DNA of 64,000 bases from positions 1,350,001 to 1,414,000 of the forward strand of contig NZ_CP029002.1 of NCBI RefSeq assembly GCF_003073375.1, read 5' to 3'. Positions 37,423-45,549 of this stretch are shown piece after piece; positions within the stretch are counted from its first letter, which is position 1; each line of letters begins with the position of its first letter. Position numbers and translations under genes: made by a program. The notes beneath the pieces were generated by a model. It had not been told where the DNA came from and did no database searches. It was given only the letters and a program-made list of their open reading frames with translations. This DNA comes from Lysinibacillus sp. 2017. Lineage in GTDB: Bacteria > Bacillota > Bacilli > Bacillales_A > Planococcaceae.

Positions 37423-37743
37423 GGCAATCCCTCCGATATGTATAAGTTTAACAAATAATGTGGTGCAAATGTGACGGAAAAAATTATGACAGATAAAAAT
37501 ATTTTTAGGACTTTGTGAAATGTTTCATATTTTACGATGAAAAGTGATTCGTGTAAACTATCACATACTTTAACGCGGTAAAGCAGTGGTTTGGAAATGA
37601 CAGCACTTACATTTATTTTGTTAGAATAATTGATTGTGTACGTTTTAACAATCTGAAAAAATCTGAAAAAAGCATTCTAAGCCTTGGCGTTACTGAGTTT
37701 TTAAGAATATATGGTTAGATAAATACTGTTTTGGATATTATCG
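37423..37743. other. Divergent intergenic region protease/malic enzyme
   Basis: About 320 bases without a gene. It contains TTTGTGAAATGTTTCAT (37512-37528), an imperfect inverted repeat whose left half resembles a Rex half-site, a repeated AATCTGAAAAA, and ends in the malic enzyme promoter. Confidence 0.5.
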
Positions 37744-37772
37744 TTGACAAAGGAATTTAAAACAAATATGAT
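37744..37772 (+). promoter_or_regulatory. Consensus SigA promoter of the malic enzyme gene
   Basis: TTGACA (37744-37749), 17-base spacer, TATGAT (37767-37772). The transcript starts near 37779, so in-frame TTG/ATG codons before that cannot be used; this fixes the start at 37819. Confidence 0.9.
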
Positions 37773-37818
37773 ACGTAAATATAAAGAATATTCTAAAAAT
37801 TTGAAGGGGTTGGTTAAA

Positions 37819-39033
37819 ATGGATTTGATGAAGAAGTCGCTAGAAATGCATGAACATTTTGGTGGGAAGATGGAGATTCGCGCGAAAGTACCTGTGCAAG
37901 ATAAATATGATTTAAGTTTAGCATATTCTCCTGGTGTAGCAGCCCCTTGTTTGGAAATCGCAAAAAATCCGTCGACTGTATATGATTATACGATGAAGGG
38001 AAATTTAGTTGCAGTTGTTACAGATGGTACAGCCGTCTTAGGTCTAGGTGATATCGGCCCTGAAGCCGCGTTACCTGTTATGGAAGGGAAGGCATTACTC
38101 CTAAAACGCTTTGCAAATGTGGATGCGGTGCCAGTTTGTTTAGCGACGAAAGATGTCGATGAAATTGTGAATGTGGTAAAGGCCATTTCACCAACATATG
38201 GGGGGATTAACTTAGAAGATATTTCTGCACCGCGTTGTTTTGAAATTGAAGACCGTCTGCGAGCAGAATGTAATATTCCTGTTTTTCATGATGATCAGCA
38301 TGGAACAGCCATTGTAGTCGGGGCAGCATTAATTAATGCGATTAAGGTTGTTAATAAAGTAGCGAAGAATATGAAAGTTGTCATTAATGGAGCGGGTGCT
38401 GCAGGAATTGCGATTTTGCGAATTTTAATTCAAATGGGGTACACGAATATCATCATGTGTGATACAAAAGGGATTATTTATGAAGGGCGCCAAGAAGGGA
38501 TGAACCCTATTAAAGATCAAGTAGCGAACTTAACAAATCCATATCAAATCCGTGGTAGCTTAGATGATGCGTTAATGGGTGCAGATGTATTTATTGGGGT
38601 ATCTGCTGCAGATATTTTAACAGAGGCTCACATTAAGTCTATGGGAGATGATTCCATTGTCTTTGCACTAGCAAATCCAAATCCTGAGATTACCCCAGAA
38701 AATGCGAAGAAATGGGGCGTACGTATTATCGGAACAGGTCGCTCCGATCACGCCAATCAAATTAATAACTTATTAGCATTTCCTGGAATTTTCCGCGGGG
38801 CTTTGGACGTTCGTGCAACGGATATTAATGAAGCGATGAAACTCGCAGCTGTAGAAGCTATCGCATCACTTGTTACAGCCGAAGAATTACATGAAGATTT
38901 TATCGTGCCAAGCTCTATGGATGAGCGTGTAGCCGGTGTCGTTGCAAAAGCAGTCGGATCTGCTGCGATTGAATCAGGCGTTTCAGTATTATTCCAACAA
39001 GTAGATGTTGTAAAACAAACAGTGGCCATCTAA
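37819..39033 (+). CDS. NAD(P)-dependent malic enzyme
   Basis: 404 residues. Oxidative decarboxylation of malate to pyruvate. Malic_M motifs VTDGTAVLGLGDIGP and VFHDDQHGTAIVVGAAL, Rossmann loop VINGAGAAGIAILRIL, and the catalytic Asp/Lys in the N-terminal half are present. Size and pattern match the short bacterial form YtsJ/MalS type; the cofactor preference cannot be read with certainty. ATG 37819 after GAAGGGG, fixed by the promoter at 37744. Confidence 0.93.
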   Translation: MDLMKKSLEMHEHFGGKMEIRAKVPVQDKYDLSLAYSPGVAAPCLEIAKNPSTVYDYTMKGNLVAVVTDGTAVLGLGDIGPEAALPVMEGKALLLKRFANVDAVPVCLATKDVDEIVNVVKAISPTYGGINLEDISAPRCFEIEDRLRAECNIPVFHDDQHGTAIVVGAALINAIKVVNKVAKNMKVVINGAGAAGIAILRILIQMGYTNIIMCDTKGIIYEGRQEGMNPIKDQVANLTNPYQIRGSLDDALMGADVFIGVSAADILTEAHIKSMGDDSIVFALANPNPEITPENAKKWGVRIIGTGRSDHANQINNLLAFPGIFRGALDVRATDINEAMKLAAVEAIASLVTAEELHEDFIVPSSMDERVAGVVAKAVGSAAIESGVSVLFQQVDVVKQTVAI

Positions 39034-39036
39034 TGA

Positions 39037-39076
39037 AAACAGACCACCTGATAAAAATTCATCAGGTGGTCTGTTT
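39037..39076 (+). terminator. Terminator between malic enzyme gene and pepF
   Basis: 16-base stem AAACAGACCACCTGAT / ATCAGGTGGTCTGTTT with an 8-base loop; serves both convergent genes. Confidence 0.92.
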
Positions 39077-39082
39077 AATCTA

Positions 39083-40888
39083 TCACGCGTTTTCTAATTC
39101 CTTCGTTAACTGCTCAAGTTGAGTAATTAAATCGCCAATAAACGCAATTGTATCTCGTAGTGGCTTTTCTGTCGTAATATCTAATCCAGCCATTTTTGCT
39201 AATTCAACTGGTGTTTTTGTACCACCTGTTTTTAATACTTCTGTCCATTCGGCAACTGCTGATTCGTCACCGTTTAAAATACGTTGTGAAACTTGTGTTG
39301 AAATCGTTAAGCCAGCAGAGTATGTGTACGGATATAAGCCCATATAGTAATGTGGTTGACGCATCCAAGTTAACTCTGCACCTTCGTTAATTTCAACCGT
39401 ATCACCCCAGAACTGCTCGAGCACTTCTCGTTTTAATTCATTTAGTTTTGGTGCGTTGACATTACCACCTGCATCAATAATATCATATACTTTACGTTGG
39501 TAAGCCGCTTCAAGTAAATGTGTAACAAAGTTGTGGTAATACGTACGGCTAATGATTGTCGAAATAACCCAACGCTTGAATTGTGTATCATTTGAATTTT
39601 TCAGTAAATAGTTGGCCATTAGCATTTCATTCATTGTTGATGGGGCTTCAATGAAGTATAGTGATGGACGCGCATTGAAAATATTTTGTGCATCATTTGC
39701 TAAATAGAAGTGTCCAGCATGACCAAGCTCGTGTGCTAATACAAATACTTCATTCATACGACTTGTCCAAGAAATTAGTACATAAGGATGTACACCGTAA
39801 GGACTTGAACAAAATGCACCTGTTGATTTGCCTGCATTTTGAGCAAAGTCAATCCAGCGTTCTTCAAAAGCGCGGTCTAGCATTTTACTATAATCTTCGC
39901 CCATAACTGCTAAGCCGTCCTTCATATATTGACGAGATTCTTCTACCGTAATTGTAGGTTCATAAGATGGGTCTAATGAAACTTTTAAATCGGCGAATGT
40001 CATTTTGTCTAGGCCATGAGTTTTTTGTAATAACTTCGCATAACGACGCATATGTGGTGCAAGCTCATTCATAATTAAATCAATTTGACGATCATAAAGC
40101 GTACGATCCACTTGCTGTGATTCAAGTAATGCATCATAAATCGATGAATACCCACGTAAATCTGCATCCGTTTTTTCAATGTTTAAGTGGGTATTATAAG
40201 CTTTTGCTGTTGTATGTTGATAGTCACGTAATTTATTAGAAAAGGCATCAAATGCGGCACGGCGTTTGTCCGTGTCCGTTTCTAATTCCCAATCACCTTC
40301 GAATAGGTTGTAGCTCATTGGGAATGTTTCACCATTTACTTCGAAATTCGGGAATTTCATATCAACTAATTTCGTTGTGTTGTAAAGTTCATATGGTGCG
40401 TCCAATGTTGCACCAAATGCTGCTAAAGCTTTTTCTGCTTCAGGATGTAATTGGTAAGGTTTTTGAATCAGTAATTTTTCAATGTAATTCGCATATTCTG
40501 GTTTAAGTTGTTGAGCTTCTTTTAATACAGATTCATCTAAAGCTAATAAATCACTTTTTACGAAAGATAACTTTGTTGCAAGTGTTGCGGCAACGGAACC
40601 AAATTGTGCCGAACGCATTTGATTTTCTGTGCTCGTTTGATCTACGCTATGCGAAAGGCTAGCATATGTGCCAATTGGTACCATTTTAAGTTGGATTTTT
40701 TCGGTAGTCTCAATCGCTTTAACTACGCCTCGTGCATCTGTAATAGTGCCTGTTAATTGATCAACGGCCGCATTTACTTCTTCTTTTAAACCTTCAATTG
40801 CTGCTAAATAGGCTTCTTCTGAAGGGAATAGATCTCCTAAATTCCACGTTTCTTGAACGGGAACTTCATTTCGATTTATTGATGACAT
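39083..40888 (-). CDS. pepF: Oligoendopeptidase F
   Basis: 601 residues, M3B zinc metallopeptidase. Active site HELGHAGHF (HExxH) with the downstream Glu in IEAPSTMNEM; N-terminal PepF domain of about 80-200. It degrades short peptides in the cytoplasm. The ATG at 40888 has AGGAGG eight bases upstream; the 120-residue longer frame shown upstream lacks any signal and runs antisense to the next gene. Another ATG at 40893 is out of frame. Confidence 0.94.
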   Translation of the reverse strand: MSSINRNEVPVQETWNLGDLFPSEEAYLAAIEGLKEEVNAAVDQLTGTITDARGVVKAIETTEKIQLKMVPIGTYASLSHSVDQTSTENQMRSAQFGSVAATLATKLSFVKSDLLALDESVLKEAQQLKPEYANYIEKLLIQKPYQLHPEAEKALAAFGATLDAPYELYNTTKLVDMKFPNFEVNGETFPMSYNLFEGDWELETDTDKRRAAFDAFSNKLRDYQHTTAKAYNTHLNIEKTDADLRGYSSIYDALLESQQVDRTLYDRQIDLIMNELAPHMRRYAKLLQKTHGLDKMTFADLKVSLDPSYEPTITVEESRQYMKDGLAVMGEDYSKMLDRAFEERWIDFAQNAGKSTGAFCSSPYGVHPYVLISWTSRMNEVFVLAHELGHAGHFYLANDAQNIFNARPSLYFIEAPSTMNEMLMANYLLKNSNDTQFKRWVISTIISRTYYHNFVTHLLEAAYQRKVYDIIDAGGNVNAPKLNELKREVLEQFWGDTVEINEGAELTWMRQPHYYMGLYPYTYSAGLTISTQVSQRILNGDESAVAEWTEVLKTGGTKTPVELAKMAGLDITTEKPLRDTIAFIGDLITQLEQLTKELENA

Positions 40889-41048
40889 TTCATAACCTCC
40901 TAATATTCCGATATTCGAAATAAATATAACATATTTCAGAATATTTAGGAAGTACTTGCGAGACGAATAAAGTTTCTTACAAAATGGAGAAAAGGGGTAT
41001 AATTGATTTAAAGAGAAGTTAAAAAGAAAAGATTGAAAGAGTGTGAAA

Positions 41049-41909
41049 ATGATGCCTGAAATTAAAGACTGTAGTTTAGTATTAGAAGGTGGCACGTTTC
41101 GAACAGTGTTTACTGCAGGTGTACTGGATGCATTAATGGAGCAACAAATAAAGATGCCATATATTGCAGCTATCTCTGCAGGTGCGATTAATGCGGTATC
41201 ATATATGTCGAACCAGCCTGAACGTACATTCCGTGTATTAACGACATATCGCAACGATCCGCGTTATATGGGCGCACGAAATTTTTTAAAAGAAAAAAGT
41301 TATTTTGGGTTAGATTTCTCCTACAATGTGGTTCCAAATCAACTTGATATATTTGATTGGGATGCGTTTTATGATTACCCAGGGGAAGTTGAATTTGGCG
41401 TAACGAATGCGTATACAGGGAAAGTGGAATACAAAAGCGCACATGAAATGTCTAGAAACTGCGATATACTTCAAGCAACTTGTGCGATTCCGATACTTTT
41501 CCCAGAAATAAAGCTTGGAGATGTACCTTATTATGACGGCGGTTTAGCAGATTCCATTCCTGTAAAACGAGCGATTGAAAAGGGTTTTGATAAACATTTA
41601 ATCATTTTAACGCGCGAACCTGGCTATATAAAGGGAACATCAAAAACGAATAAATGGGCGACGAAACTTTTCCAAAAGCGTTATCCGCGATTAGCTGCAG
41701 CGATGAATAATCGCGCGAATATGTATAATGAAACGATGCACCATATTGGAGAGCTTGAGGAGACAGGCAATGCCTTTATCTTAAAGCCAGATTATGCATT
41801 AAAAAGCTTTGAAAGTAAGCTTGACCAAATGCGCGCCAATTATGAACTAGGCTATGAGCAAGCTGTGAAAAAAATGCCTGAGTTAAAGCGATTCTTAAAT
41901 ATTAAATAA
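41049..41909 (+). CDS. Patatin-like phospholipase family protein
   Basis: 286 residues. The oxyanion loop LEGGTFRTVFTAG, the serine elbow AAISAGAINA (first Gly replaced by Ala, serine kept) and the catalytic Asp in YYDGGLADSIPVK give the patatin Ser-Asp dyad. Likely a cytoplasmic lipid acyl hydrolase; relatives without known role are common in Bacillus. The GAAAGAGTG ribosome site is weak; GTG 41043 and the ATG at 41052 are alternatives. Confidence 0.85.
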   Translation: MMPEIKDCSLVLEGGTFRTVFTAGVLDALMEQQIKMPYIAAISAGAINAVSYMSNQPERTFRVLTTYRNDPRYMGARNFLKEKSYFGLDFSYNVVPNQLDIFDWDAFYDYPGEVEFGVTNAYTGKVEYKSAHEMSRNCDILQATCAIPILFPEIKLGDVPYYDGGLADSIPVKRAIEKGFDKHLIILTREPGYIKGTSKTNKWATKLFQKRYPRLAAAMNNRANMYNETMHHIGELEETGNAFILKPDYALKSFESKLDQMRANYELGYEQAVKKMPELKRFLNIK

Positions 41910-42150
41910 GAAAACGCACTAGCAGCGAATTTTTATTAAAAGTCAAGATATTTCTTTAAATTCATTATATTAATACATTTCTATTTAATGTCAGACATTA
42001 TAATATAAAGATTAGGGATAGAGGATGCATATTTGGAATTGCACCTTCTATCTTTTTAGTGCTACAAATAACCTCGTTATTACAATAATTTGATTATGTT
42101 GTTATTTAGGACACAATAAAATATTACATTGTAATTACGTTGCCAAATTA
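41910..42150. other. Intergenic region with hairpin pair, copy B
   Basis: Holds TAATGTCAGACATTA, a perfect small palindrome at about 41989-42003, followed by a stem GATAGAGGATGCA / TGCACCTTCTATC ending in TTTTT (42018-42058). The second stem is likely the patatin gene terminator. The 41935-42058 block resembles copy A at 20740-20880 over the words GAATTTT(T)ATTAAAA-TCAAG and TATTTAATGTCA. Confidence 0.5.
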
Positions 42151-42179
42151 TTGTATTTTTATCCCAAAAGAGTTATTAT
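42151..42179 (+). promoter_or_regulatory. Promoter of the leader-peptide/rsgA-like unit
   Basis: TTGTAT (42151-42156), 17 bases, TATTAT (42174-42179); transcription would start near 42186, leaving about 300 bases of leader before the GTPase. Confidence 0.8.
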
Positions 42180-42230
42180 ATAGGAAGCTTAGTGATAAGC
42201 AAGTTCCGAAGACGAAAGGAGATGTTTTTA

Positions 42231-42269
42231 ATGGCAAATCATTCTACTTATATGGTGATCTTGTCTTAA
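42231..42269 (+). CDS. Leader peptide (12 aa), attenuator control
   Basis: ATG 42231 with a very strong AAAGGAGATG six bases upstream, encoding MANHSTYMVILS, stop TAA 42267-42269. Its 12 codons followed by hairpins and two terminators before a ribosome-linked GTPase are the architecture of ribosome-mediated attenuation used by erm, tet(M), vmlR and similar resistance genes. The first eight bases (ATGGCAAA) are complementary to TTTGCCAT at 42324-42331, and ATCTTG inside the codons 9-10 region pairs with CAAGAT at the foot of the first terminator, so leader translation can change folding. Confidence 0.75.
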   Translation: MANHSTYMVILS

Positions 42270-42364
42270 AATTGAATAGTAGGCATACTTGAAAATAAAC
42301 GGGAATAAGCCCGTATTATTAAGTTTGCCATTCAAAGTAACCTTTCGACAATATTGCTGTTTGC

Positions 42365-42391
42365 AAGATACGATGAAGGTCGTATCTTTTT
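42365..42391 (+). terminator. First attenuator terminator before the rsgA-like gene
   Basis: Perfect 9-base stem AAGATACGA / TCGTATCTT around TGAAGG, then TTT. About 95 bases after the leader-peptide stop. Confidence 0.8.
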
Positions 42392-42399
42392 GTGTCTTT

Positions 42400-42449
42400 A
42401 TGCCGCGTGACAGCAGCTTCTATAGAGGCTGCTTGTCCGTGGCATTTTT
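42400..42449 (+). terminator. Second hairpin/terminator before the rsgA-like gene
   Basis: ATGCCGCG ... CGTGGCAT outer stem and GCAGC / GCTGC inner stem with an internal loop, then TTTTT. The rsgA-like ribosome site AAAGGAGC follows about 20 bases later. Confidence 0.7.
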
Positions 42450-42488
42450 GCGTCCAAAAAACAACATTAAAGGAGCTAACAAAAAAAT

Positions 42489-43562
42489 ATGATTGATTTG
42501 AAAAACTATGGCTACACAGAATTAGAAGTAATTCCTGATGATTTATTGCCGGGCAGGGTGACAGAGCTTCGGCGAGAGCGCTTCACGGTCGTGACTGAGC
42601 GCGGCGAAGTAACGGCGGTACTCAAAGGAGCGTTCTATCACAGCTTAGAAACGCATGTTGACTTCCCGTGTGTCGGTGATTTTGTTTTGTTGCATTACAA
42701 CGAAAGCGGAGATTCTCTCATCGTTACAGTACTGCCCCGCCGATCAAAATTTTCACGCGCAGATTACTCAGGGCATGCCGTAGGATATGCGAAGACAATA
42801 AGGGAACAGGTCGTTGCAACTAACTTTGACTATGTATTTATCCTTTCTTCACTGAATTTGGATTTCAAGGTTAGCCGCATCATGCGATACGTGACACAAG
42901 CTAGGCAGAGCGGTGCCCAACCAGTCGTTATTCTAACCAAGGCTGATCTCGTTGAAGATTATAGCCTCGCAATCGCAGAAGTCACACAAAGCATTCCTGA
43001 TGTGGCGGTTCACGCAATCAGCAGTCACACAGGTCTGGGGCTGGACGAACTTACCCACTACTTGATGCCTGGTAAAACAGTCGTCTTTCTCGGTATGTCT
43101 GGAGTCGGGAAATCGTCTCTGCTCAATGCATTGATGGAACAAGAAGTAATGAAAGTTCAGGAAATTCGGGAGGTAGATAGCCGAGGGCGACATACGACAA
43201 CGCACCGACAGCTGTTCATGCTCTCCTCAGGTACGATGGTTATCGATACACCGGGTATGCGTGAGCTGGGGCTATTTGATGCCGACGAAGGCATAAGCGC
43301 AAGCTTTACTGATGTGGAGGAATGGTTCCAGCAATGTCGATTTAGGGATTGCCGCCATCAGGCAGAGCCAGGTTGTGCTGTTCGCAACGCGCTTGCCAAC
43401 GGTTCGTTGCCACATGAACGGTGGGAGCAATATATTGCCCAACAGCATGAAAACAAATATGTCCAAGATAAAGCCAGCTACCTTATAGACAAGAATGCTC
43501 GAAACAAAATGAGCGCTATGAGGAGCAAGCAAACGAAGAAAAACGGAGGATGGAAGAAATAA
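42489..43562 (+). CDS. RsgA-type circularly permuted GTPase (accessory paralogue)
   Basis: 357 residues with the RsgA order: N-terminal OB-fold (about 20-85), then G4 TKAD (150-153), G5 region SSHTG (179-182), G1 GMSGVGKS (202-209), G2 RGRHTTTH (232-239), G3 DTPG (253-256) and a zinc motif with C283, C288, H290, C296. RsgA proteins act on the small ribosomal subunit. This one is longer than the usual Bacillus housekeeping RsgA (usually in the prkC region), visibly more GC-rich than its neighbours, and follows a leader peptide with two terminators, so it is likely an acquired, antibiotic- or stress-inducible paralogue. Its exact function is not known to me. Confidence 0.85.
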   Translation: MIDLKNYGYTELEVIPDDLLPGRVTELRRERFTVVTERGEVTAVLKGAFYHSLETHVDFPCVGDFVLLHYNESGDSLIVTVLPRRSKFSRADYSGHAVGYAKTIREQVVATNFDYVFILSSLNLDFKVSRIMRYVTQARQSGAQPVVILTKADLVEDYSLAIAEVTQSIPDVAVHAISSHTGLGLDELTHYLMPGKTVVFLGMSGVGKSSLLNALMEQEVMKVQEIREVDSRGRHTTTHRQLFMLSSGTMVIDTPGMRELGLFDADEGISASFTDVEEWFQQCRFRDCRHQAEPGCAVRNALANGSLPHERWEQYIAQQHENKYVQDKASYLIDKNARNKMSAMRSKQTKKNGGWKK

Positions 43563-43720
43563 TTATTAGATTCGAAATGCTGAACTATGCCTTAAGCCAA
43601 TCGCTCAATCGATTTATAGAATTTTGTAAGCAGAAGTTAATTTATTCACGAAGGTTGCAGGTCCTTCCAATCATTACGAACAGAGGTTTTAACTACTATT
43701 GTTGCTAAAGGAGACGATTT

Positions 43721-44794
43721 ATGAATCATAATCAAGTTGCAGAAATATACGAAGCTTATTTAAGTCCACTAGTATCAAAGTTATACGACTTGGACGGCTA
43801 TGAAACAAGTTTAATTAATGCTCATGACGGAGGGCGCAATGTCGTTTATAACTGTGAGAAAAAGGGCGCTAATGAAAAAATACTCAGAATCACCTATTTA
43901 AATGACAGAAGCCGAGAGGATATATTGGCCGAAGTTGAATATATCCAATATTTATCCGAGCATGGTGGTAGTGTCTCGAATGTCATCAGCTCTCGGAAGG
44001 GCAATCTACTAGAAGAATTCACGCATAATCATGACACTTTTTTTGTTTCCTTGTTTGAAAAGGCTAACGGAAAAACGCTTGCAGAAAATGATTATGAGTA
44101 CCGTGAAGGCGTTCCTATTACGGAATATTTTTATAGCTGCGGTAAAACTCTCGGGAAGCTGCATCAATTATCGAAAAGCTATGCTCCTGTTCAACGCCGG
44201 TATAGTTTCTTTGATAAATATAATGTTGAGTATATCAATAATCTAATACCAGATACGTTACCACTGCTTAAGACGAAGATGGTTGAGCTTCTTAATACGT
44301 TAGAAGGATTGGACCAAAACAGGGAGTCATTCGGAATGGTACATTTTGATTACAACGATGGTAATTATAAGATTGACTTTAATACCGGACAAATCACTGT
44401 ATATGATTTTGATAACTCTTGTTTCTGTTTTTATATGTATGATTTGGCGAATGTCTGGTTGAACGGATTAGGCTGGATACAATTCCATCCGGATGCCGCT
44501 AAACGAAAGGCCTTTATGGATGATTATTTTAAAGCAGTATTGGATGGTTACACATCTGAGACCAAACTCAAGGATTCGATGTTGGTGCAGCTGCCTTTAT
44601 TTATCCATGTGAATATAATGGAAAATATTGTGGATGCATTTGAGGTCATCCGGAATAATAGTGAAGAACCAGCGTGTGATGAGGAATTGTCATATCTCAT
44701 AAAATGCCTTGAAGAAAACATTCCATATAAGGGATTTTTCCATGAAATTTTCTCATGTGAAGAACCTTTCGAGTGTGAGGAACGAAATATTTAA
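43721..44794 (+). CDS. Aminoglycoside phosphotransferase/choline kinase-fold protein
   Basis: 357 residues with the APH-family active site: H208-F-D210-x4-N215 in VHFDYNDGN and the DFD metal site D229-F-D231, plus an N-lobe with VVYNCEKK nucleotide-binding lysine region. The family phosphorylates small alcohols or antibiotics. The substrate-binding part does not match a named resistance enzyme that I recognise. RBS GGAGAC before ATG. It begins about 160 bases after the rsgA-like gene on the same strand without an obvious terminator; a shared transcript is possible. The terminator follows at 44805. Confidence 0.8.
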   Translation: MNHNQVAEIYEAYLSPLVSKLYDLDGYETSLINAHDGGRNVVYNCEKKGANEKILRITYLNDRSREDILAEVEYIQYLSEHGGSVSNVISSRKGNLLEEFTHNHDTFFVSLFEKANGKTLAENDYEYREGVPITEYFYSCGKTLGKLHQLSKSYAPVQRRYSFFDKYNVEYINNLIPDTLPLLKTKMVELLNTLEGLDQNRESFGMVHFDYNDGNYKIDFNTGQITVYDFDNSCFCFYMYDLANVWLNGLGWIQFHPDAAKRKAFMDDYFKAVLDGYTSETKLKDSMLVQLPLFIHVNIMENIVDAFEVIRNNSEEPACDEELSYLIKCLEENIPYKGFFHEIFSCEEPFECEERNI

Positions 44795-44804
44795 TTCACT
44801 AATT

Positions 44805-44840
44805 TTTGAAGATGACAACTCTGTCATCTTCAAATTTCTA
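44805..44840 (+). terminator. Terminator after the phosphotransferase gene
   Basis: Perfect 13-base stem TTTGAAGATGACA / TGTCATCTTCAAA with 4-base loop and TTTCT tail. Confidence 0.92.
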
Positions 44841-45011
44841 TTCTTGTTTGGATATTTTTAACTGCATTAGAACAATGGTCAACGGAATATGTAAATGTAA
44901 GAAAAAAGAAGTCAGTTCCAAAATGTTTTTACATATTCAACAATCGGGCGCAATTACTTATGTATAGAAGTTGGATTTAAATTTTCACGTATTGCTATCT
45001 TGATAAATCTA
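44841..45011. other. Unexplained intergenic stretch downstream of the phosphotransferase gene
   Basis: AT-rich, no ORF with a ribosome site, no clear structure. It lies between the terminator and the decayed HTH gene and may be part of that relic. Confidence 0.4.
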
Positions 45012-45304
45012 TCAGGATTTATCACTTTTGTTGCTGATTGCTGCATAACAAGTAGAATTTCTAGTGTTCGTTTTATCCCTAAACTCTTTTTCATCAAAGT
45101 CAGATTCTATTATCTCGACTGGTTGTTCAGGCTTGTAGACAACCCCTTATTATATTCTAATAAATCCGATTCAATAATCCTCCAACTTTCTTTATCACTA
45201 TTTTTGTATGCGTTTGGAAATTTACCTGAACGAATCCATCGCTTAATGGTTTCTTCAATTTTAACTAAAAATTCAGAAAATTATTACACTGTGTGTCCCT
45301 CCAA
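45012..45304 (-). pseudogene. Decayed helix-turn-helix (excisionase-like) gene
   Basis: On the minus strand a frame downstream of TAGGAGG and TTG 45304 gives EETIKRWIRSGKFPNAY and SDKESWRIIESDLLEY, the usual MerR/Xis-type helix-turn-helix pattern. Two in-frame stops come right after the first six codons and a frameshift occurs after EYNKG; the other frame continues VVYKPEQPVEIIES and ends at 45012. So the gene is broken. It looks like a DNA-binding domain of a mobile element, a trace of an earlier insertion next to the rsgA-like patch. Confidence 0.65.
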
Positions 45305-45423
45305 AAATACACCTCCTAAAATTTATAATGCGAGCGTATGTTCCTATCGTATCGTATTTAACATTTTATGAAAAAAAGTAAAATGTTGTTGTAGTAAACT
45401 AAGTTATTTTTACTTCAACCTAT

Positions 45424-45458
45424 AAAAAAAGAACACCACTTATTAAAGTGATGTTCTT
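45424..45458 (-). terminator. Terminator downstream of nhaC
   Basis: On the minus strand AAGAACATCACT with AGTGGTGTTCTT around TTAATA, then T7. It would end the nhaC transcript and belongs to the hairpin pair described at 45466. Confidence 0.85.
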
Positions 45459-45465
45459 AAATTTT

Positions 45466-45490
45466 AACTTTAATGTGTGACATTAAAGTT
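45466..45490. repeat. 25-base perfect palindrome (hairpin pair, copy C)
   Basis: AACTTTAATGT, spacer GTG, ACATTAAAGTT. Read on the minus strand it gives TTTAATGTCACACATTA and precedes the 45424-45458 terminator, the same layout as at 41989-42058 and 20790-20870. Confidence 0.6.
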
Positions 45491-45549
45491 AATCATTTAC
45501 TCTGACAATAAAAAGGAACATTCACTTGTCCTTAATTTTACAGAGTAGG

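Noticed and set aside
37512-37528. Rex operator upstream of the protease/malic enzyme genes
   Set aside because: Only one half fits TTGTGAA; the second half lacks TTCACAA. Too weak to annotate.
39083-41254. 723-codon form of PepF
   Set aside because: The first 120 codons overlap the divergent patatin gene and precede a perfect AGGAGG site for the 601-residue protein.
42289-42492. 67-codon ORF between the leader peptide and the rsgA-like gene
   Set aside because: It runs through both attenuator hairpins, starts at a TTG without ribosome site and overlaps the rsgA-like start; it is leader RNA.
45000-45371. 123-codon plus-strand ORF
   Set aside because: It lies antisense to the decayed HTH gene, has no ribosome site and no protein-like composition (rich in Ser, Leu, Tyr from AT-rich DNA).
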